A DNA stretch of 56,661 nucleotides from Actinomycetes bacterium (GCA_023565505.1 JAIMBI010000023.1:1-56661); one strand, 5' to 3'. Positions 25,135 to 34,760 are shown, numbered from the stretch's first letter. The notes: a model not told the origin generated them from the letters alone. Numbers and translations are program-made.

Positions 25135-27831
25135 ATGGAGCCGTGGCACACGTTGGGCATCGAGGCGGTCGCACAGACGCTGGGGACCCACGCGCAGGAC
25201 GGGCTGAGCGCGGCCGAGGCCGGCCGCCGGCTGAAGACGGCGGGACCCAACACCCTGCGCACCGTGCCGCCGCCGCCGGCCTGGCGCCTGTTCGTCGACC
25301 AGTTCCGCGACTTCATGGTGCTGGTGCTGCTCGCGGCGACGGCCGTCTCGTTCGTGCTCGGCGAGACGGGGGACGCCGTCACCATCGTGGCCATCGTCGT
25401 CATGAACGCCATCCTGGGCTTCGTCCAGGAGTACCGGGCGGAACGGTCGGTGGCGGCCTTGAAGGCGCTCACGGCCCCGACGGCCAAGGTGATCCGGGAG
25501 GGCCGCCTGGCCGTGGAGGAGGCCTGGCGCCTGGTCCCCGGCGACGTGGTGTGGCTCGAGGCCGGGGACCGCGTCCCGGCCGACCTCCGGCTGGTGGAGA
25601 CGTGGGCGCTCGAGATCGACGAGGCGGCCCTGACCGGGGAGTCGCACCCGGTGGCCAAGACCGCGGCCGCGCTGCCCGACGCCGGCTTGCCGTTGGCGGA
25701 ACGCGCCGACATGGCCTACATGGGCACGGCGGTCACCCGCGGCCGGGGCCGGGGCATCGTGGTCGCCACCGGCATGGAGACGGAGGTGGGCCGCATCGCC
25801 CACCTCATGGAGGACGCCGGCGACGAGACCACGCCCCTGCAGCGGCGGCTGGAGCAGCTCGGCCGGGTCCTGGTGGTGTTGTCCCTGGCCATCGTGCTGG
25901 TGGTGGTCGTGGCCGGGATCTGGCGCGGCGAGCCGCTTTACGAGATGTTCCTCACCGGGGTCAGTCTCGCGGTCGCCGCCATCCCCGAGGGTCTGCCGGC
26001 CATCGTCACGGTGGCGCTCGCCCTCGGCGTCCAGCGGATGATCCGGGCGCACGCCATCGTGCGGCGCTTGCCGGCGGTGGAGACGCTCGGCTGCACGACG
26101 GTCATCGGCTCCGACAAGACGGGCACGTTGACCCGCAACCAGATGACGGTCACGGAGATCGTGACCGCGGGCGGGCGCTGGGTACGCCAGCGGGACGGCT
26201 CCGGGTTCGTCCCGGAGCGGGGGCAGGACCGGACGGACCTCGACCTGGCGCTCGCCATCGGGGCGCTGGCGTCGTCGGCCGTCCTGGCCGACGAGAAAGC
26301 GCCCACGGGTCCCGCCGGCCACGGCGATCCCACGGAACTGGCCCTCCTCTGGGCGGGAGTGGAAGCCGGCCTCCCCCCCGGGACGGCGCGCGCCCGGTAC
26401 GAACGCTGGGGCGAGATCCCCTTCGAGGCGGAGCGGCGCCGCATGACCGTGGCCGTGCGGGACCAGGCGGGGCGCAGCTGGGCCTACGTGAAGGGCGCGC
26501 CCGACACCATCCTGGCTTTGGCCCGCTTCGCCCGGGAAGGGGGCCAGGTGGTGCCCCTCGACGCCGGACGGCGCCAGGTGTGGCAGGCGGAAGCGGACCG
26601 CATGGCCGGGCAGGCCCTCCGGGTCATGGCCGTCGCCTATCGTCCCGTCGCGGCGGGCGAGCCCGCGGCCCGTTGGGAGACGGACCTGATTGTCGTGGGC
26701 CTGTTCGGGCTCATGGATCCGCCCCGCCCGGAGGCCGTCGACGCGGTCCGCGAGTGCCGCCGGGCCGGCATCCGCACGGTCATGATCACCGGGGACCACC
26801 CCGCGACCGCGCTCGCCGTCGCACGCGAGATGGGCCTTCTGGCTCCGGGGACGGACCGGGCGGTGACGGGCCGCGAACTCGACGCGCTGGACGACGCGGC
26901 GCTCGACCGGATCGTCGACCAGGTGGCCGTTTTCGCCCGCGTGGCGCCGGCGCACAAGCTCCGGGTGGTGCGCGCGCTCAAGCGTCGCGGCCACGTGGTC
27001 GCCATGACCGGGGACGGCGTCAACGACGCGCCGGCGCTCAAGGAAGCCGACATCGGCGTCGCGATGGGCCAGACCGGGACCGACGTGACCAAGGAGGCCG
27101 CGGCAATGATCCTGACGGACGACAACTTCGCCACCATCGTGCGGGCCGTCCGCGAGGGCCGGGCCATCTACGACAACATCCGCAAGTTCGTGCGCTACCT
27201 CTTGTCCTGCAACGTCGGCGAGGTGCTGGTCATGTTCTTGGCCGCCTTTCTGGCGCTGCCGCTGCCCCTGGTGCCCATCCAGATCCTGTTCGTGAACCTG
27301 GTCACCGACGGACTACCGGCGCTGGCCCTGGGCGTAGATCCCCCGGCTCCGGGCGTCATGGACCGTCCCCCGCGGCGGCCCACGGAAAGCCTCTTCGCCC
27401 GCGGCTTGGGGACGAAGATCGCGTGGCGCGGCGTGCTCATCGGCACCGTCACGCTCGCCGTCTTCGCCTGGGCCCTGGGACCGGGCGGGTTCGGGCTGCG
27501 CGAGGCCCGCACGCTCGCCTTGGCGACGTTGGTCTTGAGCCAGTTATTCCACGTGTTCGACGCCCGGGCCGAGGACCGGAACTTCCTCGAGGTCGGCCTG
27601 CTGTCCAATCCCTGGGCGGTGTGGGCCGTCCTGTCGAGCGTCGCCATGCTGCTCGCCGTGATCTACGTCCCCGCCCTGAGCCGTCTGTTCCGGACCGATC
27701 CGCTCACCCTGGGCGACTGGGCGGTGGCCGTGGTGGCCTCGGGCTTCATCCAGATCGCGGCCGTCGTCCAATATCTCCTCGCGCCGGCGGCGCCCCGGGC
27801 CGGTGCCGCCGAGGTCGCCGACCGGATCTGA
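25135..27831 (+). CDS. P-type cation ATPase, calcium-transporting (P2A) type
   Basis: This 898-residue P-type ATPase has the phosphorylation site DKTGTLTRNQMTV. Other motifs are ALTGESHPV (actuator dephosphorylation motif), VKGAPDTIL (nucleotide domain), TGDHPATA and MTGDGVNDAPALKEADIG (hinge). The membrane segment AAIPEGLPAIVTVALALGV has the PEGLP calcium-site motif of SERCA/PMR1-type pumps, and NLVTDGLPALALG in M6 carries N and D ligands. Ten membrane helices are expected. The N-terminal SxxGL cation ATPase domain is present. It probably exports calcium, perhaps manganese. It is monocistronic, with short gaps on both sides. Confidence 0.93.
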   Translation: MEPWHTLGIEAVAQTLGTHAQDGLSAAEAGRRLKTAGPNTLRTVPPPPAWRLFVDQFRDFMVLVLLAATAVSFVLGETGDAVTIVAIVVMNAILGFVQEYRAERSVAALKALTAPTAKVIREGRLAVEEAWRLVPGDVVWLEAGDRVPADLRLVETWALEIDEAALTGESHPVAKTAAALPDAGLPLAERADMAYMGTAVTRGRGRGIVVATGMETEVGRIAHLMEDAGDETTPLQRRLEQLGRVLVVLSLAIVLVVVVAGIWRGEPLYEMFLTGVSLAVAAIPEGLPAIVTVALALGVQRMIRAHAIVRRLPAVETLGCTTVIGSDKTGTLTRNQMTVTEIVTAGGRWVRQRDGSGFVPERGQDRTDLDLALAIGALASSAVLADEKAPTGPAGHGDPTELALLWAGVEAGLPPGTARARYERWGEIPFEAERRRMTVAVRDQAGRSWAYVKGAPDTILALARFAREGGQVVPLDAGRRQVWQAEADRMAGQALRVMAVAYRPVAAGEPAARWETDLIVVGLFGLMDPPRPEAVDAVRECRRAGIRTVMITGDHPATALAVAREMGLLAPGTDRAVTGRELDALDDAALDRIVDQVAVFARVAPAHKLRVVRALKRRGHVVAMTGDGVNDAPALKEADIGVAMGQTGTDVTKEAAAMILTDDNFATIVRAVREGRAIYDNIRKFVRYLLSCNVGEVLVMFLAAFLALPLPLVPIQILFVNLVTDGLPALALGVDPPAPGVMDRPPRRPTESLFARGLGTKIAWRGVLIGTVTLAVFAWALGPGGFGLREARTLALATLVLSQLFHVFDARAEDRNFLEVGLLSNPWAVWAVLSSVAMLLAVIYVPALSRLFRTDPLTLGDWAVAVVASGFIQIAAVVQYLLAPAAPRAGAAEVADRI

Positions 27832-27940
27832 GGGGCCGGGCCGGCGTCGTTCCCACCGGGCGGCCCCTTTGCTACTATGGTCCAAGATGCCGGGGGGCGG
27901 CCGGACACGGCCCGCCCCGGGCGGGAAAGCGGGGGGAATC

Positions 27941-28843
27941 ATGTCGGAGGCGCCTTTGCCGGCCGAGGCGGACCTCGCAGCGGTCCTGCCCGTGCCCTTC
28001 GTCAAGTTGCACGGTCTCGGCAACAGTTATCTCTACATCGACGGCGACGCGCATCCGGTGCCGGAGTCCCTCCTCCCGGCGCTCGCCCGCCGGATGAGCG
28101 ATCCCAACTTCGGCGTGGGTGCCGACGGGATCATCGTCGTCGCGGGACACCCGACGCACACGGCGGCCATGCGCATCTTCAACCGCGACGGCAGCGAGGC
28201 GGAGATGTGCGGCAACGGCATCCGCGGCGTAGCCAAGTACCTCTTCGACCGCGGGCGCGCGGGGCGCGAGCAGCGCATCCACACGCGGGCGGGGACGATC
28301 GGCATCCGGGTCGTGGACGTGGACCCGGCTGGCCGGGCCCGGACCGTGGCGGTCGACATGGGCGAGCCGCGGCTGGAGCGGGGGTCGTTGCCGCTGGCGG
28401 TGGGTGCCCCGGACGAGCCGGCCCGCGACCTGCCCCTGGAGGTGGCGGGCGAGCGGCTCGCCCTCACGGCGGTCAGCATGGGCAACCCCCATGTGGTCCA
28501 CTTCGTCCCGGCCCTCTGGGACGCCGAACGGACCGCCCGGGTGGGGCGGCTCGTCGAGCACCACCCGTGGTTTCCCGCCCGGACCAACTTCCACGTCGCC
28601 GAGGTGGTCACGCCCGAGCACGTCCGGATCCGCCACTGGGAGCGCGGGTCCGGACTGACGCTGGCCTGCGGCACGGGAGCCTCAGCGGTCCTGGTGGCGG
28701 GCGCCGTCACCGGCCGGCTGGCCCGGCGGGTCCGGGCCGACGTGCCGGGCGGGACGCTCGAACTGGAATGGGCGGCCGACGGGCGCGTGCGGATGACCGG
28801 GCCCGCCGAGGAGATCTGCGCCGGGACGTTCGCCTTGCGGTGA
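27941..28843 (+). CDS. dapF: Diaminopimelate epimerase
   Basis: This 300-residue enzyme converts LL- to meso-diaminopimelate for peptidoglycan and lysine synthesis. FVKLHGLGNSYLYID is the family start. The two catalytic cysteines are in EMCGNGIRGVAKY and ACGTGASAV. VSMGNPHVVHFV and PGRP-free flanks match the family. The ATG at 27941 has GGGGGG seven bases before it; the frame is open further upstream without coding look. TACTAT at about 27870 may be a -10. It is followed after 111 bases by the aminotransferase that supplies its substrate. Confidence 0.95.
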   Translation: MSEAPLPAEADLAAVLPVPFVKLHGLGNSYLYIDGDAHPVPESLLPALARRMSDPNFGVGADGIIVVAGHPTHTAAMRIFNRDGSEAEMCGNGIRGVAKYLFDRGRAGREQRIHTRAGTIGIRVVDVDPAGRARTVAVDMGEPRLERGSLPLAVGAPDEPARDLPLEVAGERLALTAVSMGNPHVVHFVPALWDAERTARVGRLVEHHPWFPARTNFHVAEVVTPEHVRIRHWERGSGLTLACGTGASAVLVAGAVTGRLARRVRADVPGGTLELEWAADGRVRMTGPAEEICAGTFALR

Positions 28844-28954
28844 GCGGCGGACGGGCGGCCCGGCGGGAGGGGCCGGCCGGATCGCCCCCGCCGTCCCGGG
28901 CCCGCCCGCGACCCGGAAGTCCCGGGGCATTTGAGGGAGATAGGAGGCACACGA

Positions 28955-30121
28955 TTGCATCGAGCGGCGCGTCTGGATTCGGTCCCCCCCTACCTGTTCG
29001 CCGACATCGACCGGAAGGTGGCGGAGTTGCGCCAACGGGGCGTGGACGTCATCAACCTCGGCATCGGCGATCCCGATCTGCCCACCCCGGCCCCCATCGT
29101 GGAGGCCTTGGCGGCCCACGCGGCGGATCCCGTGCTGCACCGCTATCCCGACTACAACGGCCACGTCCGTTTCCGCGAGGCGATGGCCGCGTACTACGCG
29201 CGCCGGTTCGGGGTCCGGTTGGATCCGGAGCGGGAGGTCCTGGGGCTCATCGGGTCCAAGGAAGGGATCGCCCACCTGACGTGGGCGCTGGCCGGCCCAG
29301 GTGACGTGGTGCTGGTCCCGGAACCCGGCTATCCGGTCTACGGCGTGCAGGCGCGCCTCGCGGGCGCGGAGGTGCACTGGCTGCCGCTGGTGGCCGAACG
29401 GGGGTTCCTGCCCGATCTGGACGCCGTCCCCGACGACGTGCGGCGGCGGGCCCGCCTGCTCTGGATCAACTATCCGAACAACCCCACGGGCGCCGTCGCG
29501 GACCGGGCCTTCCTGGAGCAGGCGGTGGCCTTCTGCCGGGCCCACGACATCGTGCTGGCCTCCGACCTGGCGTACTCGGAAGTCGGCTTCGACGGCTACC
29601 GGGCCCCGTCCGTGCTGGAGGTCCCGGGGGCGCGCGAGGTGGCCGTGGAGTTCTTCTCCCTGTCCAAGCCGTACCGCATGACCGGCTGGCGCATCGGGGC
29701 GGCCGTGGGGGCGGCGGAGGTCCTCGACGCGCTGGCCGTCATCAAGACCAACACCGACTCGGGCCAGTTCGGAGCCATCCAAATGGCCGCCATCCGCGCC
29801 CTCCAGCCCGACCTCGACGCGGAGGTGGAGGCGGGCGTCCAGGTCTACCAACGCCGGCGCGACCGGGTGGTGGCGGCCCTCCGGGAGGCCGGGCTCGACC
29901 CCCTCGTGCCCCGGGCCACCTTCTACCTGTGGGTCCCGACGCCGGCGGGCATGACGGCCGCCGAGTGCGCCACCCGCTTCCTGGAGGCCGCCGGCGTGGC
30001 GGTCACGCCCGGTGCCGCCTACGGACCGCACGGAGAAGGCTACTTCCGGATCTCCCTCACGGCCCCCGACGACCGCCTCGACGAGGCGTGCCGCCGCATC
30101 AGCGGCGCGCTCCGCTTCTGA
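28955..30121 (+). CDS. dapL: LL-diaminopimelate aminotransferase
   Basis: This 388-residue class I/II PLP aminotransferase has VINLGIGDPDLPTPAPIV and RYPDYNGHVRFREAM at the N-terminus, IGSKEGIAHL, and INYPNNPTGAVA for cofactor binding. The Schiff-base lysine is in FFSLSKPYRMTGWRIG. These features fit the DapL group, which makes LL-diaminopimelate directly from tetrahydrodipicolinate and bypasses the succinylase or acetylase routes. The TTG start at 28955 is seven bases after AGGAGG. Its pairing with dapF supports the substrate; a generic aspartate or alanine aminotransferase is the alternative. Confidence 0.88.
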   Translation: MHRAARLDSVPPYLFADIDRKVAELRQRGVDVINLGIGDPDLPTPAPIVEALAAHAADPVLHRYPDYNGHVRFREAMAAYYARRFGVRLDPEREVLGLIGSKEGIAHLTWALAGPGDVVLVPEPGYPVYGVQARLAGAEVHWLPLVAERGFLPDLDAVPDDVRRRARLLWINYPNNPTGAVADRAFLEQAVAFCRAHDIVLASDLAYSEVGFDGYRAPSVLEVPGAREVAVEFFSLSKPYRMTGWRIGAAVGAAEVLDALAVIKTNTDSGQFGAIQMAAIRALQPDLDAEVEAGVQVYQRRRDRVVAALREAGLDPLVPRATFYLWVPTPAGMTAAECATRFLEAAGVAVTPGAAYGPHGEGYFRISLTAPDDRLDEACRRISGALRF

Positions 30122-30128
30122 CGGCCGG

Positions 30129-30758
30129 TCAGTCGCCGCTCCGACCGACGGCCGGCCGCCGCGCCCGCCGGGCCCGGCGGCCGAGCCAGAACGCGAGCAC
30201 CGCCGCCGCCAGCGCGATCACGACGGCCTCCTCGGCCCGATGAAGGGTGCGAAGCGCGGCGAGGACGCGGGGGCCGAGGAACCAGCCGGCCCCGGTCGCC
30301 AAGGCGGGCCAGGCCAGGGAACCGACCCCGGTGAAGAGGACGAAGCGGGGCCAGGGCATCCCGAACAAACCGGCGGGGTAGGAGATGACCATGCGCACCC
30401 CGGACAGCACCCGCCCCACCATGACGATGAGCGGGCCGTGGCGGAGGAAGTACGCCTCCCAACGGGCGAGCGCCTCCGGGGAGCGGAAGAGGAAGCGGAG
30501 CCGGCGGAGCAGCCACGCGCGGCCGCGGGTGCGGGCCAGCCAGTACGCCAGGACGGCCCCGGCGGTGCTCCCCGCCGCACCGGCCAGGACGACGCCCGCG
30601 TAGGAGAACCGCCCTTCGGCCACCAGGAGCCCCGCGAGCAGCAACACGATCTCCGACGGCGAGGGGATGCCCAGGCTTTCGACCAAGAGCACGGCGACGA
30701 CGGCGCCCAATCCGAGCGAGTGCAGCAGGCCGGCCGTCCAGTGAATCAACCCGATCAT
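30129..30758 (-). CDS. DedA-family membrane protein
   Basis: This 209-residue DedA/VTT-domain protein has ESLGIPSPSEIVLLLAGLL (the E-x-PxPxE re-entrant loop) and the second re-entrant segment GRVLSGVRMVISYPAGLFGM, where the family usually has R-x3-R. Members are proposed undecaprenyl-phosphate or phospholipid flippases and help maintain membrane potential. The ATG at 30758 follows GGAGG with seven bases between; the frame upstream overlaps the remA promoter and is not coding. It converges on dapL with seven bases between the stops and is divergent from remA. Confidence 0.88.
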   Translation of the reverse strand: MIGLIHWTAGLLHSLGLGAVVAVLLVESLGIPSPSEIVLLLAGLLVAEGRFSYAGVVLAGAAGSTAGAVLAYWLARTRGRAWLLRRLRFLFRSPEALARWEAYFLRHGPLIVMVGRVLSGVRMVISYPAGLFGMPWPRFVLFTGVGSLAWPALATGAGWFLGPRVLAALRTLHRAEEAVVIALAAAVLAFWLGRRARRARRPAVGRSGD

Positions 30759-30831
30759 CCGGAACGCCTCCTGCACGGCACGACGGTTCCTGGGTGCGCC
30801 GCACGGCGTGCGCGCGGCGCCGGGGCCGAAA

Positions 30832-30860
30832 TTGACAGGTGCCAAGCTCTTCCGTAAGAT
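30832..30860 (+). promoter_or_regulatory. Near-consensus sigma-A promoter of the remA operon
   Basis: TTGACA (30832-30837), 17-base spacer, TAAGAT (30855-30860). It lies 56 bases upstream of the remA ATG and appears to head the long housekeeping operon. Confidence 0.8.
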
Positions 30861-30916
30861 ATCATGCAGAAGCGTCGGTGGCCAGGGTCCGGCGCGGGGT
30901 CCGCATGGGGGGAGTC

Positions 30917-31204
30917 ATGGACATCAAACTTGTGAACATCGGGTTCGGCAACATCGTGTCGGCCAATCGCATCGTCGCGATCGTGAGTCCGGATTCGGCC
31001 CCCATCAAGCGGATCATCACGGAGGCGCGCGATCGGGGCGTGCTCATCGACGCCACCTACGGCCGCCGTACCCGCGCCGTGATCATCACGGACAGCGACC
31101 ATGTCGTGCTGTCGGCCGTCCAGCCGGAGACGGTCGCCAACCGGCTCAACCGGGAGGCGGTCGTCGTCGAGGAGGACGAGGCCGAGGAGGAAGAAGAAGC
31201 CTAG
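30917..31204 (+). CDS. remA: Extracellular matrix regulator RemA (DUF370)
   Basis: This 95-residue RemA homologue begins [20 protein letters not shown], with conserved [26 protein letters not shown] and [13 protein letters not shown]. In B. subtilis RemA is a DNA-binding activator of biofilm matrix and osmoprotection genes. An acidic tail ([11 protein letters not shown]) extends past the normal end. The SD GGGGGGAG precedes the ATG. In many Bacillota gmk follows; here rpoZ follows two bases after the stop codon. Confidence 0.95.
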   Translation: MDIKLVNIGFGNIVSANRIVAIVSPDSAPIKRIITEARDRGVLIDATYGRRTRAVIITDSDHVVLSAVQPETVANRLNREAVVVEEDEAEEEEEA

Positions 31205-31206
31205 CG

Positions 31207-31413
31207 ATGCTGAAGCCTTCTTTGGACGAACTCACGCGGCATGTCGACAGCAAGTACGCGCTTGTCGTGGCGGCGGCGAAGCGGGCCCGCGAGCTGATGG
31301 ACGGCGCGCCCGCGCTCGTCACGACGGACGCCCGCAAGCCGGTCACCATCGCGCTGGAGGAGATTGCCCACGACCGCTTGGAGATTGTACTGCCGCCGGC
31401 GGGACTGAAGTAG
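31207..31413 (+). CDS. rpoZ: RNA polymerase omega subunit
   Basis: This 68-residue omega subunit reads LKPSLDELTRHVDSKYALVVAAAKRARELM, with RKPVTIALEEI near the end, both family features. Omega stabilises the beta-prime subunit. The gene sits in the usual place before coaBC, with a one-base gap to the GTG of that gene. Purine-rich sequence in the remA tail provides the SD. Confidence 0.93.
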   Translation: MLKPSLDELTRHVDSKYALVVAAAKRARELMDGAPALVTTDARKPVTIALEEIAHDRLEIVLPPAGLK

Positions 31414-31414
31414 G

Positions 31415-32605
31415 GTGCGCATCGTACTCGGCGTTGGCGGCGGCATCGCGGCCTACAAAGCCTGCGAGGTGGCGAGCCGCCTGACGCAGGACGGACACAC
31501 GGTCCACGTGGTGATGACCGAGACGGCGCGACGCTTCGTCGCGCCGTTGACGTTCGAGGCACTGACGCACCAGCCCGTCGGGGTGGCCGTGGACGACCAG
31601 CCGGTCGGGCCGCTGTCGCATGTGCGCCTGGCAAGGGAAGCCGAGGCCCTGGTCGTCGCCCCCCTCACCGCGGACCTCCTGAGCCGCTTCGCTCAAGGAC
31701 GCGCCGACGACCTGCTCACGGCCGTGTACCTCGGGGCCCGCTGCCCCGTGATTGTCGCACCGGCCATGGAGACCGAGATGTGGACGCACCCGGCGACGGT
31801 CCGCAACGCCGAGCGCCTCCGGGCGGACGGGGTCGTCTTCGTCGGCCCAGAAGCCGGCCGGCTGGCGTCCGGTGCGAGCGGGCCGGGCCGCATGGCTGAT
31901 CCCGCCCGGATCGTGGCGGCCGTGCGGCGTCTTTTCGTCCCGCAGGATCTCCGCGGACTGCGAATCCTCGTCACCGCCGGTCCCACCTGGGAGTTCTTCG
32001 ACCCCGTGCGCCTCCTGTCCAACCCGTCGACGGGGGCGATGGGCGTCGCCCTGGCCGAGGCGGCGCGCGACCGCGGGGCGGTGGTCACCCTGGTGCACGG
32101 ACCCCTCCGGGTGCCGGTACCCGAGGGCGTCGCCGCCTGCCCCATCGTGTCCGCGCTGGACCTGGAGCGGGTGGCGGGCGAACTCTTCGACGCCCAGGAC
32201 GTGGTCATCAGCGCCGCCGCGGTGTCCGACTTCCGGCCCGCCCGCCGGGCGTCCGAAAAGATGAAGAAGGGCGACCGGCCCTCGCTGCTCTGGGAGGTCG
32301 TGCCCAACCCCGACGTGCTGGCGGGGCTGGGCGCACGCAAGCGGCCGGACCAGATCCTGGTCGGCTTCGCCGCCGAGACGTCCGACCACGTCCGCCGGGC
32401 CGTGGAGAAGATGCGGGCCAAGCACGTCGACCTCATGGTCGCCAACCGGGTCGAAGCGGGCCGGGGCTTCGGGCCCGGCCCGGCCGAGGCGTGGCTGGTG
32501 TGGCCCGACGGCCGCGTGGAGCCGGCCCGGGGGGACAAGACCGCCGTAGCGGCCCGGATTCTCGACGCCGTCCGCGACCTGCATGCCGAGCGCGCCGCTG
32601 GTTGA
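31415..32605 (+). CDS. coaBC: Phosphopantothenoylcysteine decarboxylase/synthase (bifunctional)
   Basis: This 396-residue CoaBC makes 4'-phosphopantetheine from phosphopantothenate, cysteine and CTP. The N-terminal flavoprotein (CoaC) half has GGGIAAYKACEVASRL, the active-site histidine in LSHVRLAREA and the substrate loop PAMETEMWTHPA. The CoaB half starts near residue 187 with VTAGPTWEFFDPVR, SNPSTGAMG and the dimer/CTP segment KMKKGDRPSLLWEVVPNPD. The start is GTG at 31415. The end overlaps priA by 23 bases. Confidence 0.95.
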   Translation: MRIVLGVGGGIAAYKACEVASRLTQDGHTVHVVMTETARRFVAPLTFEALTHQPVGVAVDDQPVGPLSHVRLAREAEALVVAPLTADLLSRFAQGRADDLLTAVYLGARCPVIVAPAMETEMWTHPATVRNAERLRADGVVFVGPEAGRLASGASGPGRMADPARIVAAVRRLFVPQDLRGLRILVTAGPTWEFFDPVRLLSNPSTGAMGVALAEAARDRGAVVTLVHGPLRVPVPEGVAACPIVSALDLERVAGELFDAQDVVISAAAVSDFRPARRASEKMKKGDRPSLLWEVVPNPDVLAGLGARKRPDQILVGFAAETSDHVRRAVEKMRAKHVDLMVANRVEAGRGFGPGPAEAWLVWPDGRVEPARGDKTAVAARILDAVRDLHAERAAG

Positions 32606-34718
32606 CGTCGTCATCGACCGGGTGGCCGCCGGACTGGATCGGCCGTTCACCTACCGCCGACCCGACGCGTGGGCGGCCGTGGGGCCGGGGTGGCGGGTGC
32701 TCGTCCCGTTCGGCCGGAGTCAGGCGGCGGGACTCGTGGTGGCGGAGCACGAGGGACCCACCGCAGGTCCGGTCAAGGACCTGTTGCGCCCGCTGGACCC
32801 GTATCCGCTGCTCCCACCCGACTTGGTCGCCGTCGCCGTCTGGATGCGCGACCGGTGGGGCTGTCTCTTGCCCCAGGCGCTCCGGGCGGCCGTGCCGGCC
32901 CCGGTGCGCCACATGCCGGCTCCGGACCCGCCTTGGCTCTACGCGGGGGCCGAGCCCACGCGGGGGTCGGAGCGCCGGCGTCTTTGGACCTACCTCGCCG
33001 AGCGCGGCGGGGCGACGCGGGAGGAGGCGCTCGCCGCCACGGGTGTGAGCCCCGCCGTGCTGCGCGCCATGGAGACGGCAGGCCAGGTGCGCCGGGGGGT
33101 CCCTCCCCGCCCGCCGCTCCCTCCGCCGTCGACCCGCCTCACCCCCGACCAGGAGCGGGCGGTGGCGGCCATCCTGGCCCAGCTGGACACCGGGGGCGAG
33201 GTGTTGGTCGAAGGCGTCACGGGCTCGGGCAAGACGGAGGTCTACCTGGCGGCGGTCGCCGCCACCCTGGCCCGGGGCCGGCAGGCCATCGTGCTGGTGC
33301 CGGAGATCGCGCTCACGCCGCAGATGCAGGCCCGTTTCGAGCAGCGGTTCCCGGGTCGGGTGGCCGTGTTCCACAGCGCGATGGCGGACGGCGTCCGGGT
33401 ACGGGAGTGGCACCGGGTGCGGACCGGGGAGGCGGAGGTCGTGCTGGGCGCACGCTCGGCGGTCTTCGCGCCCTGCCCCCGACTGGGCCTGGTGGTCGTC
33501 GACGAGGAACATGAGCCAACCTACAAGCAGGACGAGCACCCGCGCTACCACGCGCGCGAGGTGGCCCGGGAGCGGGCGCGGAGGGTCGGCGCCGTGTTGG
33601 TGCTGGGATCCGCCACGCCGAGCCTGGAGACCGCCTGGGCCGCCCGCACGGGCCAGGTGGCGTGGGTCCGCCTGCGGAAGCGGGTCGGCGGGCGGCCGCT
33701 CGCCCGCGCCGAGGTGGTCGACATGCGGGCGGAGCTCAAGGCCGGCCACCGCGAGATGTTCTCGCGGGCATTGAAGGACGCCGTGGCGGAGTGCCTGGCA
33801 GCGGGCGACCAGGCCATCTTGCTGCTCAACCGGCGGGGCTTCTCGACGAGCGTGGTGTGCCGGGCCTGCGGGCAGCCCCGCATGTGTCCCCGGTGCGCAG
33901 TGAGTCTGACGCTCCACGCCACCGAGCGGCGCCTCCTGTGCCACTACTGCCTGCACGAGGAGCCGGTGCCCACCGTCTGTCCGGCCTGCGGCTCGCCGCA
34001 GATCCGGCAGTTCGGCGTCGGCACCGAGCGGGTCGTGGAGGAAGTCCGCCGGCTGTGGCCGGACGCCCGCGTGCTCCGGGCCGACGCCGACAGCCTGCGC
34101 CGCCGCGGGAGCCACCGACGCCTGTTCGAGGCGTTCCTGGCCCGGCGAGCGGACGTGCTGGTGGGCACCCAGGTGATCGCCAAGGGGCTGCACTGGCCCG
34201 GCGTCACCCTGGTCGGCGTGGTGGCGGCCGACTTGGGCCTCACCCTGCCCGACTTCCGGGCGGCCGAGCGCACCTTCGCCCTCCTCACGCAGGCGGCCGG
34301 CCGGGCGGGCCGGGGGGACCGGCCGGGTCGGGTCATCATCCAGACCTACAATCCGGAGCACTACAGCGTGGCCGCCGCGGCCCGACAGGATTTCGACGCG
34401 TTCTACGCGGAGGAGCTGGGCTTCCGCGAGCTGCTGGGTTATCCTCCCTTCGGCCACCTCCTGCTGGTGGAGGCCGCGGACGAGGACCCGGCGCGGGCTG
34501 CCGCCGAGGCCGAGCGGGCCCGGACGGTGCTGGCCGGGCGGTCGGGCCTGGTGCTCCTGGGCCCGGCGCCCGCGCCGCTCGCGCGCCTTCGGGGGCGGTG
34601 GCGCATGCACCTGTTGGTCAAGGCCCGCGAGCTGGTGCTCGTGCTCGACGCGGCGCGGGCCCTCCTGGACGACAATCCGCGGCTCAGTCTCACCGTCGAC
34701 CCGTACCATCTGCTGTGA
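32583..34718 (+). CDS. priA: Primosomal protein N', replication restart helicase PriA
   Basis: This 711-residue superfamily 2 helicase reloads DnaB at stalled forks. It has an N-terminal DNA-binding domain (DVVIDRVAAGLDRPFTYR), Walker A VTGSGKTEVYL and DEEH box VVDEEHEPTYKQ. The zinc region has CRACGQPRMCPRC and CHYC/CPAC pairs (eight cysteines). The C-terminal helicase motifs are GTQVIAKGLHWPGVTLVG and QAAGRAGRGDRPG. Length is slightly short of the Bacillus protein (about 800), mostly in the N-terminal region. It lies inside the coaBC-priA-fmt run. Confidence 0.95.
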   Translation: MPSAPLVDVVIDRVAAGLDRPFTYRRPDAWAAVGPGWRVLVPFGRSQAAGLVVAEHEGPTAGPVKDLLRPLDPYPLLPPDLVAVAVWMRDRWGCLLPQALRAAVPAPVRHMPAPDPPWLYAGAEPTRGSERRRLWTYLAERGGATREEALAATGVSPAVLRAMETAGQVRRGVPPRPPLPPPSTRLTPDQERAVAAILAQLDTGGEVLVEGVTGSGKTEVYLAAVAATLARGRQAIVLVPEIALTPQMQARFEQRFPGRVAVFHSAMADGVRVREWHRVRTGEAEVVLGARSAVFAPCPRLGLVVVDEEHEPTYKQDEHPRYHAREVARERARRVGAVLVLGSATPSLETAWAARTGQVAWVRLRKRVGGRPLARAEVVDMRAELKAGHREMFSRALKDAVAECLAAGDQAILLLNRRGFSTSVVCRACGQPRMCPRCAVSLTLHATERRLLCHYCLHEEPVPTVCPACGSPQIRQFGVGTERVVEEVRRLWPDARVLRADADSLRRRGSHRRLFEAFLARRADVLVGTQVIAKGLHWPGVTLVGVVAADLGLTLPDFRAAERTFALLTQAAGRAGRGDRPGRVIIQTYNPEHYSVAAAARQDFDAFYAEELGFRELLGYPPFGHLLLVEAADEDPARAAAEAERARTVLAGRSGLVLLGPAPAPLARLRGRWRMHLLVKARELVLVLDAARALLDDNPRLSLTVDPYHLL

Positions 34719-34760
34719 GGGCAGCGGCGGCCGGGCGAGGGCGCGGAGGAGGAAGAAGAC

